DNA of 8,729 nt from Chloroflexota bacterium. Lineage in GTDB: Bacteria > Chloroflexota > Anaerolineae > Anaerolineales > DRMV01. Below are positions 1 through 7,186 of the stretch, one piece after another (within the stretch, counting starts at the first letter, position 1; each line of letters opens with the position of its first letter). The stretch spans positions 1 through 8,729 of the forward strand of contig JAADEN010000078.1 in NCBI GenBank assembly GCA_013153375.1, in the 5' to 3' direction. The notes under the pieces were generated by a model. That model made no database searches and had not been told where the DNA came from. It worked only from the letters and a program-made list of their open reading frames with translations. Both the position numbers and the translations under genes were made by a program.

Positions 1-3
1 CGG

Positions 4-38
4 CCGACGCCCGCCGTTGCTTCGACGGTGGGCGTCGG
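4..38. repeat. Long inverted repeat at the left edge
   Basis: Positions 4-17 pair with 25-38 to give a 14-bp stem with a single G-T pair (13/29) and a 7-base loop at 18-24. The odd pair is a G-U wobble in RNA from the plus strand but a C-A mismatch in RNA from the minus strand, so the hairpin suits plus-strand RNA slightly better. No clear T-run follows. It may be the 3' hairpin of a gene lying to the left of the window, or a palindromic intergenic element; the sequence does not decide. Confidence 0.5.
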
Positions 39-145
39 TTCCGCCGTGGCTCAACGCAGGGGGATGTGCTGGTTGCGGCGGCGGCGAGCCGTGGGCCTTG
101 GCCCTGACGCGGGCCGGAAAGCCGCCCTTCGCGCGCCATGAACGC

Positions 146-238
146 TCAAATCGTAAGAGAATCGTAAGGAAAGCGTAAGGAAAGCGTCAAGCATTCCCCT
201 GCGGCCTGTGCTATAGTAAAGGCGCAGCAGGCGAGCAT
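146..238 (-). CDS. Possible 30-residue peptide with a strong ribosome binding site
   Basis: An ATG at 236-238 (minus) is preceded by AAGGAGG (246-252) at a 7-base spacing, as good a ribosome binding site as any in the window. The frame runs 30 codons to a TGA at 146-148. The product begins MLACCAFTIAQ, has three cysteines (positions 4, 5 and 16), and is moderately hydrophobic. It lies downstream of the radical SAM gene on the same strand, with no minus-strand terminator between them. It matches no family I know. Its second half is encoded by the 11-bp repeat array, which suggests that the DNA is selected as a binding site rather than for the peptide. It may be a real small protein, a leader peptide or chance. 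Confidence 0.2.
   Translation of the reverse strand: MLACCAFTIAQAAGECLTLSLRFPYDSLTI
149..192. promoter_or_regulatory. Four tandem 11-bp repeats, probable response-regulator binding site
   Basis: Four head-to-tail 11-bp units lie at 149-159, 160-170, 171-181 and 182-192. Three carry an exact CGTAAG core (152-157, 163-168, 174-179); the fourth reads CGTCAAG (185-191). On the minus strand this is CTTACG repeated with 5-base spacers. OmpR/PhoB-family regulators bind direct repeats with 11-bp spacing, and the PmrA box is CTTAAG-N5-CTTAAG, one base different from this core. An 11-bp period is not a multiple of three, so it does not reflect a protein repeat. The array lies just upstream of an extended -10 element on the plus strand, and the fourth unit sits where a -35 would be. 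The assignment to a regulator family is an inference. Confidence 0.55.
209..217 (+). promoter_or_regulatory. Extended -10 promoter downstream of the tandem repeats
   Basis: The element reads TGC-TATAGT, an extended -10 with one mismatch to TATAAT at 212-217. No good -35 is present: the hexamer 17 bases upstream (189-194) is AAGCAT and falls in the last copy of the repeat array. A weak -35 covered by regulator repeats is typical of promoters activated by OmpR/PhoB-type proteins. The expected start of transcription is near 224. No gene follows on this strand before a terminator-like stem at 261-282. Confidence 0.4.
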
Positions 239-290
239 CTCTTCTCCTCCTTCCGAAAGCGAGGGCCGGGCATCCGGCTCTCCTTTTGTT
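224..290 (+). ncRNA. Candidate short RNA between promoter and terminator
   Basis: A transcript starting near 224 from the promoter at 209-217 and ending at the stem-loop and T-run at 261-290 would be about 65 nt long. It would contain a pyrimidine-rich, probably unpaired stretch (239-254) with CCTCCTT at 246-252, the same heptamer as the anti-SD end of 16S rRNA. Small RNAs with CU-rich anti-SD loops are known regulators in other bacteria. The competing reading is that this stretch is the SD of a minus-strand ORF (146-238). Nothing proves transcription, so this is a hypothesis resting on the order of signals. Confidence 0.25.
261..290 (+). terminator. Terminator-like stem-loop with T-run
   Basis: Positions 261-269 pair with 274-282 to form a 9-bp GC-rich stem with one G-U pair (264/279) and a GCAT loop. 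It is followed by CTTTTGTT (283-290). This is a canonical intrinsic terminator layout for the plus strand. It lies about 40 bases after the predicted start of the promoter at 209-217, so it would end a very short transcript or attenuate a longer one. Confidence 0.5.
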
Positions 291-291
291 A

Positions 292-319
292 AAAGCAGGG
301 AGCGGAAAGCAGGAAGCGG
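292..319. repeat. 14-bp tandem duplication
   Basis: The 14-mers at 292-305 and 306-319 are adjacent and differ at one base (AAAGCAGGGAGCGG and AAAGCAGGAAGCGG). They lie between the terminator-like stem and the end of the radical SAM gene. No function is evident; this is a simple recent tandem duplication in non-coding DNA. Confidence 0.7.
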
Positions 320-399
320 GGGGTTGGTGGCTGTCCTCCATGCTCTACGGCTCGTCCGTGGTTTCACGAAGGGCCGTTGGCTTTACATGGTGTGGGGCG

Positions 400-1416
400 T
401 CATTGCTGAACTTCCCACTTTGCACACCACTTACGAATTACGCTTCTCTGGCTGTATAAACGCCTGTTGTCTTCGTCTCCGTATTTGTGGCAAAGATCCG
501 CAATGGTTGGGCAAGAGTTGGCCCATTTTTTGTAAAAGGACTCCCAGCGCTCCAAAATGCGTTCTGGCCTCTCGATAAAGATATTCCCTGCCCGCGCGCC
601 ATCCAAGCCCTGAGTTACGGTCGTATAAGGAATCCGCGCTTCTCCTGATCGGTCCACCGATACATGAATCACTCGAGGCTCCGCCTCAAAAGGGGGCTCA
701 TCTTTTTGTGCCAGCACCTCGACCCATTCCTTTTCAGTCTTCAAATGGGCGAGGGCCTTTTGACTTGCTGCATCAAGAGCCTTCAAATCCTCTTGATCAA
801 TCCGCAAGTGATCGCTATGCGCGCCCCAGCCTACATATTCCCACACGGCAACCTCACCGCGGGTCCCGTATTGCTCTTCCAAAATGTTCTGAAGATCGGA
901 AATATCTTTGACATTTCGCTTGTGCACGAAGATACTCCACAACACTTGCCCACCTATCGCTTGCCACAACTTCGCCACGCGATGAAGGCTCGCATAACTT
1001 CCGGGAAAGCCAGCAAACCAATCGTGAATCGCTTGTTTTCCATACAAAGAAAATTCCAAAATCTCGGTACCCGCTTGTCTCAGGGCCTGAAGATATGAAG
1101 TCCAATCTTCAAGAGAGCGTCGGCGAAAACCATCGGCTGCAACACTTTGCCATCCTTCAACCTTGTTTTCTTTGAGATATTTTGCTATCTGGGGAAAATC
1201 ATCGAGATTCAAAGCGCAATCGCCCACATATACGGCCAAATTTTGAAATGGCGCGCCCTCTTGTCGAGAAAGATTTGCAAAAGGTTCTATGACCTTCACA
1301 ACGGTATCGTACGGCATTGCCTTGAAACGCTTAGAGGGCGCAAACATGCAATGTTTGCACGAATATGAACAGGGTATGGCTCTCAAGAAGAGAAATAACC
1401 AACGGTCGCGTTTCAT
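400..1416 (-). CDS. Radical SAM protein with a SPASM-like tail lacking its cysteines
   Basis: The product has 338 residues. Near the N-terminus it carries CSYSCKHC (Cys16, Cys20, Cys23), the CX3CX2C motif that binds the [4Fe-4S] cluster of radical SAM enzymes, which cleave S-adenosylmethionine to make a 5'-deoxyadenosyl radical. The TIM-barrel half runs to about residue 230. Residues 251-292 resemble the SPASM/twitch hairpin (VDRSGEARIPY ... AGNIF), but Tyr264 and Glu282 stand where cluster cysteines are expected. Other cysteines are 67, 302, 309 and 331. The ATG at 1414-1416 has GAAGG four bases upstream. No substrate can be named: no maturation partner, tailoring gene or recognised peptide lies next to it. 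A 60-base sample (421-480) is about 48% GC against 75% in gyrA (2041-2100), which suggests acquisition. No convincing promoter was found upstream. Confidence in the superfamily is high; the specific function is unknown. Confidence 0.85.
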   Translation of the reverse strand: MKRDRWLFLFLRAIPCSYSCKHCMFAPSKRFKAMPYDTVVKVIEPFANLSRQEGAPFQNLAVYVGDCALNLDDFPQIAKYLKENKVEGWQSVAADGFRRRSLEDWTSYLQALRQAGTEILEFSLYGKQAIHDWFAGFPGSYASLHRVAKLWQAIGGQVLWSIFVHKRNVKDISDLQNILEEQYGTRGEVAVWEYVGWGAHSDHLRIDQEDLKALDAASQKALAHLKTEKEWVEVLAQKDEPPFEAEPRVIHVSVDRSGEARIPYTTVTQGLDGARAGNIFIERPERILERWESFYKKWANSCPTIADLCHKYGDEDNRRLYSQRSVIRKWCAKWEVQQ

Positions 1417-1544
1417 ACAGCCTTCGCTCTCAAGTGCTCATGGAAAACAGCATTCCGCTCGCCACGCGGCTCATCCGTTTGGTGGGATGCCGTGGTTATC
1501 TGAGCAGCGTTGTTGCTCGGCTTTGGCAAGTCCACCGGGCGGCA

Positions 1545-1562
1545 GGCGACCGGCCGGTCGCC
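1545..1562. repeat. Perfect 18-bp palindrome
   Basis: GGCGACCGGCCGGTCGCC is its own reverse complement. It lies in the 259-bp gap between gyrA and the radical SAM gene. On the minus strand it sits next to GTAGGGGCGA, and a second hairpin 40 bases away also begins GTAGGGGCG, so the two look like decayed units of one repetitive extragenic palindrome family. Family membership is an inference. Confidence 0.6.
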
Positions 1563-1602
1563 CCTACATCGGTCGCGCCACCCTGCGTGGACGCATTGCC
1601 AT

Positions 1603-1622
1603 GCGCCCCTACCGTGGGGCGC
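1603..1622. repeat. Hairpin of a second palindromic unit downstream of gyrA
   Basis: GCGCCCC (1603-1609) pairs with GGGGCGC (1616-1622) around a 6-base loop, a 7-bp stem. On the minus strand it begins about 53 bases after the gyrA stop codon, so it could stabilise or end the gyrA transcript, but no T-run follows. It shares the minus-strand GTAGGGGCG segment with the unit at 1545-1567. Confidence 0.45.
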
Positions 1623-1640
1623 GCGGCCAACCGCTATCCA

Positions 1641-1668
1641 CCAACTTCCAACCTCCAACCACCAACCA
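1641..1668. repeat. Four tandem heptamers, GG-rich on the gyrA transcript strand
   Basis: The heptamers CCAACTT, CCAACCT, CCAACCA and CCAACCA follow one another directly. On the minus strand, starting seven bases after the gyrA stop codon, they give GGTTGG units separated by one or two bases, with further GG pairs on each side. Such spacing can form two-layer G-quadruplexes; GGTTGG units are the building blocks of the well-known thrombin-binding aptamer. They would lie in the 3' untranslated part of the gyrA message. Folding in cells is an inference. Confidence 0.6.
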
Positions 1669-1675
1669 CCTCCCC

Positions 1676-4114
<2,439 letters not shown>

Positions 4115-4125
4115 AGGGGTTTGGT

Positions 4126-4131
4126 CTCCTT
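4126..4131 (-). promoter_or_regulatory. Ribosome binding site of gyrA
   Basis: AAGGAG on the minus strand lies 11 bases before the gyrA ATG, slightly farther than the usual 5-9. Positions 4139-4145 and 4150-4156 form a 7-bp hairpin with a 4-base loop eight bases upstream of it, so the site sits at the foot of a stable stem. Confidence 0.6.
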
Positions 4132-4138
4132 ACCTGAG

Positions 4139-4195
4139 GCGTCGCGCGGGCGACGCACGGGAATGGCACGCTAAGCGGCCCCACCCCCGGGGCCG
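4139..4195 (-). promoter_or_regulatory. gyrA leader with two stem-loops
   Basis: The predicted gyrA leader (about 4199 down to 4115) can fold into two GC-rich hairpins. One is 4176-4182 with 4189-4195 (7 bp, 6-base loop), almost at the transcript start. The other is 4139-4145 with 4150-4156 (7 bp, 4-base loop), just before the SD. They could protect the message or affect translation. In DNA this GC-rich such stems also arise by chance, and no known riboswitch is recognised. Confidence 0.35.
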
Positions 4196-4205
4196 TGGTA
4201 GATGA

Positions 4206-4214
4206 ATTATACCA
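4206..4214 (-). promoter_or_regulatory. gyrA promoter, extended -10 (TGGTATAAT)
   Basis: On the minus strand 4214-4206 reads TGG-TATAAT, a perfect -10 with the TGn extension. No good -35 is visible: the hexamer at 17-base spacing is GGATCG. Extended -10 promoters often work without a -35. The expected start is near 4199, giving an untranslated leader of about 85 bases before the gyrA ATG. This is one of the few AT-rich spots in the region. Confidence 0.65.
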
Positions 4215-4345
4215 CCGTGCCTGGGCCGCGATCCGAGATAGGGCGGTGAGGGCTTCGAATCTTTGAAAAATGAGCGTTTATGGCGCAGACTTCGCCACAA
4301 ATACGACGACTTGAGCACTTTTCTGTTGGTTTTTGTGAAAGGGGA

Positions 4346-4374
4346 TTGAAATACGCCCCGAGTTTTCGTATAAT
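4346..4374 (+). promoter_or_regulatory. spoVS promoter, TTGAAA-17-TATAAT
   Basis: TTGAAA (4346-4351) and TATAAT (4369-4374) are separated by exactly 17 bases, close to the ideal sigma-70-type promoter. A T-rich tract just upstream (about 4318-4337) could serve as an UP element. Transcription would start near 4381 and give a leader of about 92 bases before the spoVS ATG. The quality suggests strong vegetative expression rather than control by a sporulation sigma factor. Confidence 0.8.
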
Positions 4375-4392
4375 ACAAACAGAAAACAGAAG

Positions 4393-4472
4393 CCCGCGCG
4401 GCGTCGCGGGGTGCGGTGGCTTCCGTGGACATCTTCCATGGGGCCGGCAACCACGGATGAGGAGGCCCTCAA
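4393..4472 (+). promoter_or_regulatory. spoVS leader with two hairpins and a 12-codon upstream ORF
   Basis: The leader can form a 6-bp hairpin (4393-4398 with 4405-4410) and a 7-bp stem (4422-4428 with 4451-4457) enclosing 22 bases; the latter ends one base before the SD region. An ATG at 4438-4440 opens a 12-codon frame (MGPATTDEEALK) whose TGA at 4474-4476 overlaps the spoVS ATG as ATGA, an arrangement seen in translational coupling. This small frame has no SD of its own, so it may be chance. The spoVS SD, GAGGAGG (4459-4465), is 7 bases before the ATG. Confidence 0.35.
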
Positions 4473-4874
4473 ATGAACATCGTCAAAGTCGCCAGTCATT
4501 CGCGGCCTTACAAAGTGGCCGGGGCGATCGCCGGGGTCTTCCGAGAGCATCGGCGGGCCGAGGTGCAGGTCATCGGTGCAGGTGCAGTCAATCAAGCGGT
4601 CAAAGCGCTCATCATCGCCCGTAACTACCTCATCCAGGACGGCTACACTCCCGTTGTCGTGCCCTTGTTCGTGGATATCGAAATCCACGGCCGGGTGCGC
4701 ACCGCGGTGCGGTTCGTCATCCTCGAGGCCACGGATGTGGACGCCATTCGTCAGGTGCCTTTGCACATGGCGCTGCCTCCGGAGGCCGAGGGAGAGAGCG
4801 AGGGCGAGGCCGCGAGTGAAACGGTCGCGGACGCGGAGGAGGCCCCGTCTGCGGCCGCGGGAGACACCGCCTGA
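4473..4874 (+). CDS. spoVS: SpoVS-family (Alba-like) protein with an acidic tail
   Basis: Residues 1-85 match the whole SpoVS family: an N-terminal KVASHSRPYKVAGAIAGVFR stretch and the hallmark GAGAVNQAVKALIIAR at 35-50. SpoVS has an Alba-like fold and is thought to act through nucleic acids; in Bacillus subtilis it affects septation and spore development, but homologues are common in bacteria that do not sporulate, including Thermus and Chloroflexota. The usual length is about 86 residues. This protein has 133, with a C-terminal extension (86-133) rich in Glu, Ala and Ser that is likely disordered. The start is fixed by a strong GAGGAGG SD seven bases upstream. The gene is transcribed alone from its own promoter, divergent from gyrA and convergent with the sortase operon. 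No sporulation gene is nearby, so a housekeeping regulatory role is more likely. The family call is firm; the exact role is not known. Confidence 0.93.
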   Translation: MNIVKVASHSRPYKVAGAIAGVFREHRRAEVQVIGAGAVNQAVKALIIARNYLIQDGYTPVVVPLFVDIEIHGRVRTAVRFVILEATDVDAIRQVPLHMALPPEAEGESEGEAASETVADAEEAPSAAAGDTA

Positions 4875-4905
4875 AAAGCCTTTCCAATCCTCTTGCATGA
4901 TGCGG

Positions 4906-4943
4906 ACCGCGACGGGGAAACACCGGTCGCGGTGGGGGTGTTT
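4906..4943. terminator. Overlapping hairpins between convergent spoVS and sortase genes
   Basis: Two stems compete here. ACCGCGAC (4906-4913) pairs with GTCGCGGT (4926-4933), 8 bp with a 12-base loop; AAACACC (4918-4924) pairs with GGTGTTT (4937-4943), 7 bp. Their arms interleave, so only one can form at a time. They lie between the stop codons of two converging genes (4874 and 4992), where a bidirectional terminator is expected. T-runs are short (three bases), so efficient intrinsic termination is doubtful. Confidence 0.4.
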
Positions 4944-4991
4944 AAGCCCTGGCCGCGCGCCGCGCAGCCCGGCCGCAGGCTCGGATCCCCC

Positions 4992-5897
4992 TCATTCACC
5001 TGCCGCGGCCAGCCGGGCCCGCACCACGATGCGCTGGTTGTCCACCAGATAGGGATAGCACGAAATCAGGGTCACAGTGGGGTCGGGGGTCGGCTCCAGC
5101 CAGCGGACATCGGTGGGCTCGACCACCTGGATCTCGGTCACCCGATAGGTGTACACCCGATTGTGGGTGTGGATGAGGATGGCGTCGCCGGGCTGCAGTT
5201 TGTCCAGGTCACGGAAAATCTCGCCGTAGATGTCGTTGTGGGCCGACAGCACCAGGTTGCCCGGCTGGCCGGGGTTGGCCGTGCCGGGGTGCTGGCCCAC
5301 GCCTTTTTTGAGTTGCTCCCAGCCGTCGCCCATGACGATGGGCGCGTCCACGCCGATGGCGGGAATCTGGATGCGGATGGCCTGTTCGGGCCCCGGCGTG
5401 GGGAGCGCGAGTTCGGCCTGATACGCCTGGGCAAAGGGGCGCAGATGTTCGGGGATCTCGGCCTCGTTGGGCCGTGCGCCGCCGGGCGCGGTGGGGGGCG
5501 TGTGGCCGCCGGGCAGCACCACCGCGCGCACCAGGGGCGTGGGCGTTAAAGTGGGCTGGGCCAGGGCCCCCGCCACTTCCGCGTTCAGCGTGCCGAGCAG
5601 GCGAAAGCCGTTGAACAGCACCCATACCAGGCCGATCATGGCCGCCAACTCCACGGCCAGCAGGGCGCGATCCCACCAGCCGCGCGGCCGGGCCGGCGCC
5701 GCGGCCGGGGACGCGTCCGTGGTCGCGACTTCGTCCAGCAAATCGTCGGCCGCGGTGTCAGGGGTCACCAGCACCACGCGGCCCGTGCGGCGGTAGTAGG
5801 CCAGCCGCGCGGCGCGGGCCGCGCGTTGGGCCTCTTGCCACTGCTGACGCAGGCGGTAGGCTTGCTTTTCGGGGGAGGAACGGGAGCGACGGGCCAT
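4992..5897 (-). CDS. Membrane-anchored sortase (class D/E-like)
   Basis: Sortases are cysteine transpeptidases outside the membrane that cut a C-terminal sorting signal and attach the protein to the envelope or to another subunit. The 301-residue product has a basic, probably helical cytoplasmic region (1-73), a membrane segment (about 78-98), a Pro/Thr-rich linker and a C-terminal sortase domain from about 168. The catalytic triad is visible: His220 in LSAHND, Cys280 in TLISCYPY and Arg289 in NQRIVV, with the usual 9-residue Cys-Arg spacing. TLISC differs from the common TLxTC by Ser for Thr; CYPY recalls class D. The ATG has GAGGTGA (5904-5910) six bases upstream, overlapping the cdaR stop, so it is probably coupled to cdaR. 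No protein with a sorting signal lies in the window, so its substrate is unknown. The fold and catalytic residues are clear; the class is tentative. Confidence 0.92.
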   Translation of the reverse strand: MARRSRSSPEKQAYRLRQQWQEAQRAARAARLAYYRRTGRVVLVTPDTAADDLLDEVATTDASPAAAPARPRGWWDRALLAVELAAMIGLVWVLFNGFRLLGTLNAEVAGALAQPTLTPTPLVRAVVLPGGHTPPTAPGGARPNEAEIPEHLRPFAQAYQAELALPTPGPEQAIRIQIPAIGVDAPIVMGDGWEQLKKGVGQHPGTANPGQPGNLVLSAHNDIYGEIFRDLDKLQPGDAILIHTHNRVYTYRVTEIQVVEPTDVRWLEPTPDPTVTLISCYPYLVDNQRIVVRARLAAAGE

Positions 5898-5908
5898 GTC
5901 CGTTCACC

Positions 5909-7186
5909 TCAAGGCGACGCGGTCGCGGTGGGCGTTGGCGTGACCGGCGAGCGGGGCTCGATGGTCACTTCCACGGTCACCGGCAGCACCGAGACGACGC
6001 GCACATCGTCCAGCAGCACCTCGACCTGGGGCTCCAGGGTGTAAGTGCCCACATCGCGGCCCTTCAGGTCCACCACCACCCGCACGCTGCCGCGCGGATC
6101 CAGGTTTTCCAACACGGGCACCGGGCCCGCCAGGAGCACATCCACCGTTTCGGGCGCGATGCTGGCCTGCAGGCCGGGCGCCAAACCGACCACTTCGACG
6201 GGCAAGTTGAGGGTCAGGCTGGTCTCGAGGGGTTCGATTTGGATCTCGACCCGCACCCGGTCGTCGCCCACCACCGAGACGCCCTCGGGCAGTCGCAGGG
6301 GGACCAGCCGTTCCAGGGGCTCGGTGGCCTGGTCGAGCAAAATGGGCTCGGTCTCGACGAAGGACAGATTCTGCACCAGGGTGGGATCTTGCGCGAAGAC
6401 GGTCACCACGGGCGGATGCACGGCCACATTGGTGATGCGATATCCGGGCGCGGGCTGTCCTTCCAGCACCACCCGCACGACCACATCGCGAAAGCCGCCC
6501 AGACGCTCCACCGGCACGGTGACCAGCACGCTGGGAGGCGACAGTTGCACGCCGCTGACCACCAGGCCCTGCTCGTCCAGGGCTTGCAGGCGCACTTGCT
6601 GGCGCACGGTCTCGCGCACGCCCTGGATGTTGATGCGGGCCACGACGCGTTGCACTTGGTTGACCTTTTCCTCGGGGCCGGTGATGGTGACTTCGGGCGG
6701 CCAACTCTGCGGCCGTCGGGCTTCGTAGCCCACGGCCGGCTCGCCCACCACTTCCACATAGACCGGCAAGGTGCGTTGGATCAGGCGGCTGAGCACCACG
6801 GTGACCTCGCGCGGCCGGTAGTCCACCACTTGCACGGGCCGCGCGTGCACGGCCACCTGGACGGGCACCGTGTGCGAGCCCACATCCAGGCCGCTGAGGT
6901 CGATCCAGGCTTCCAGTTGTTCGGGCTGCAAGCGTTCCTCCCACACGCTGCGGGGAGCGCGCAAAGTGAGGATCACGCCCGAGGGCAAAGTGTTGACCAC
7001 GATGAGATCCTCGGCCTGGCCCCGCACTTCCAGCGGGATCGGCTGCGGATAAGTGCGCGTTTCGTTGGGGTCGCTTTCCAACTCGGCCCAGATCCAAATC
7101 AGCACGGCCAGCGACAACGCGGTGATGAAGTTGGTCAGATGCTGCTTCCAAGAGCGCTCCGCGCGCGGGGTTTCCACCGTCTTCAT
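5909..7186 (-). CDS. cdaR: YbbR-domain protein, regulator of diadenylate cyclase
   Basis: The 425-residue protein has a short cytoplasmic start, one membrane segment (about 17-34, ending WIWAE) and four YbbR-type beta domains outside the cell at roughly 45-127, 130-226, 230-327 and 329-415. In Firmicutes the YbbR protein CdaR binds the membrane diadenylate cyclase CdaA and tunes its activity. The ATG overlaps the cdaA stop codon (ATGA, 7183-7186), a strong sign of translational coupling and of a joint function. Its SD is weak, as expected for a coupled gene. The protein ends in a Pro/Thr tail (TPTPTATASP) after the last domain, a feature resembling wall linkers. The sortase gene follows after 11 bases. 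The assignment to YbbR rests on topology, repeat pattern and context; the regulatory role is inferred from the Firmicute homologues. Confidence 0.9.
   Translation of the reverse strand: MKTVETPRAERSWKQHLTNFITALSLAVLIWIWAELESDPNETRTYPQPIPLEVRGQAEDLIVVNTLPSGVILTLRAPRSVWEERLQPEQLEAWIDLSGLDVGSHTVPVQVAVHARPVQVVDYRPREVTVVLSRLIQRTLPVYVEVVGEPAVGYEARRPQSWPPEVTITGPEEKVNQVQRVVARINIQGVRETVRQQVRLQALDEQGLVVSGVQLSPPSVLVTVPVERLGGFRDVVVRVVLEGQPAPGYRITNVAVHPPVVTVFAQDPTLVQNLSFVETEPILLDQATEPLERLVPLRLPEGVSVVGDDRVRVEIQIEPLETSLTLNLPVEVVGLAPGLQASIAPETVDVLLAGPVPVLENLDPRGSVRVVVDLKGRDVGTYTLEPQVEVLLDDVRVVSVLPVTVEVTIEPRSPVTPTPTATASP

Larger units (their letters stand above)
1..399. other. Non-coding stretch left of the radical SAM gene
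   Basis: No protein-coding gene can be supported across these 399 bases. Frames on both strands stay open at the left edge (plus to a stop at 139-141, minus from an ATG at 137-139), but their translations are Arg/Pro/Ala-rich and show no recognisable motif. The stretch does hold a long inverted repeat, a tandem 11-bp repeat array, a promoter-like element, a terminator-like stem-loop and a small tandem duplication, listed separately. From about 141 onward it is less GC-rich than the left edge. Confidence 0.5.

Noticed and set aside
1..141. Partial genes entering from the left edge on either strand
   Set aside because: Several frames are open (for example plus to 141, minus from 139), as expected in GC-rich DNA. 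None has a good ribosome binding site or a familiar sequence, and a strong inverted repeat fills the edge.
162..190. A minus-strand promoter TTGACG-18-TACGAT inside the repeat array
   Set aside because: The -10 match is only four of six and both elements are made of the 11-bp repeats; no supported minus-strand gene follows in the window. It remains possible if a gene lies to the left.
4263..4291. A second plus-strand promoter, TTGAAA followed by CAGACT
   Set aside because: The -10 is very poor, and a near-consensus promoter lies about 80 bases nearer to spoVS.
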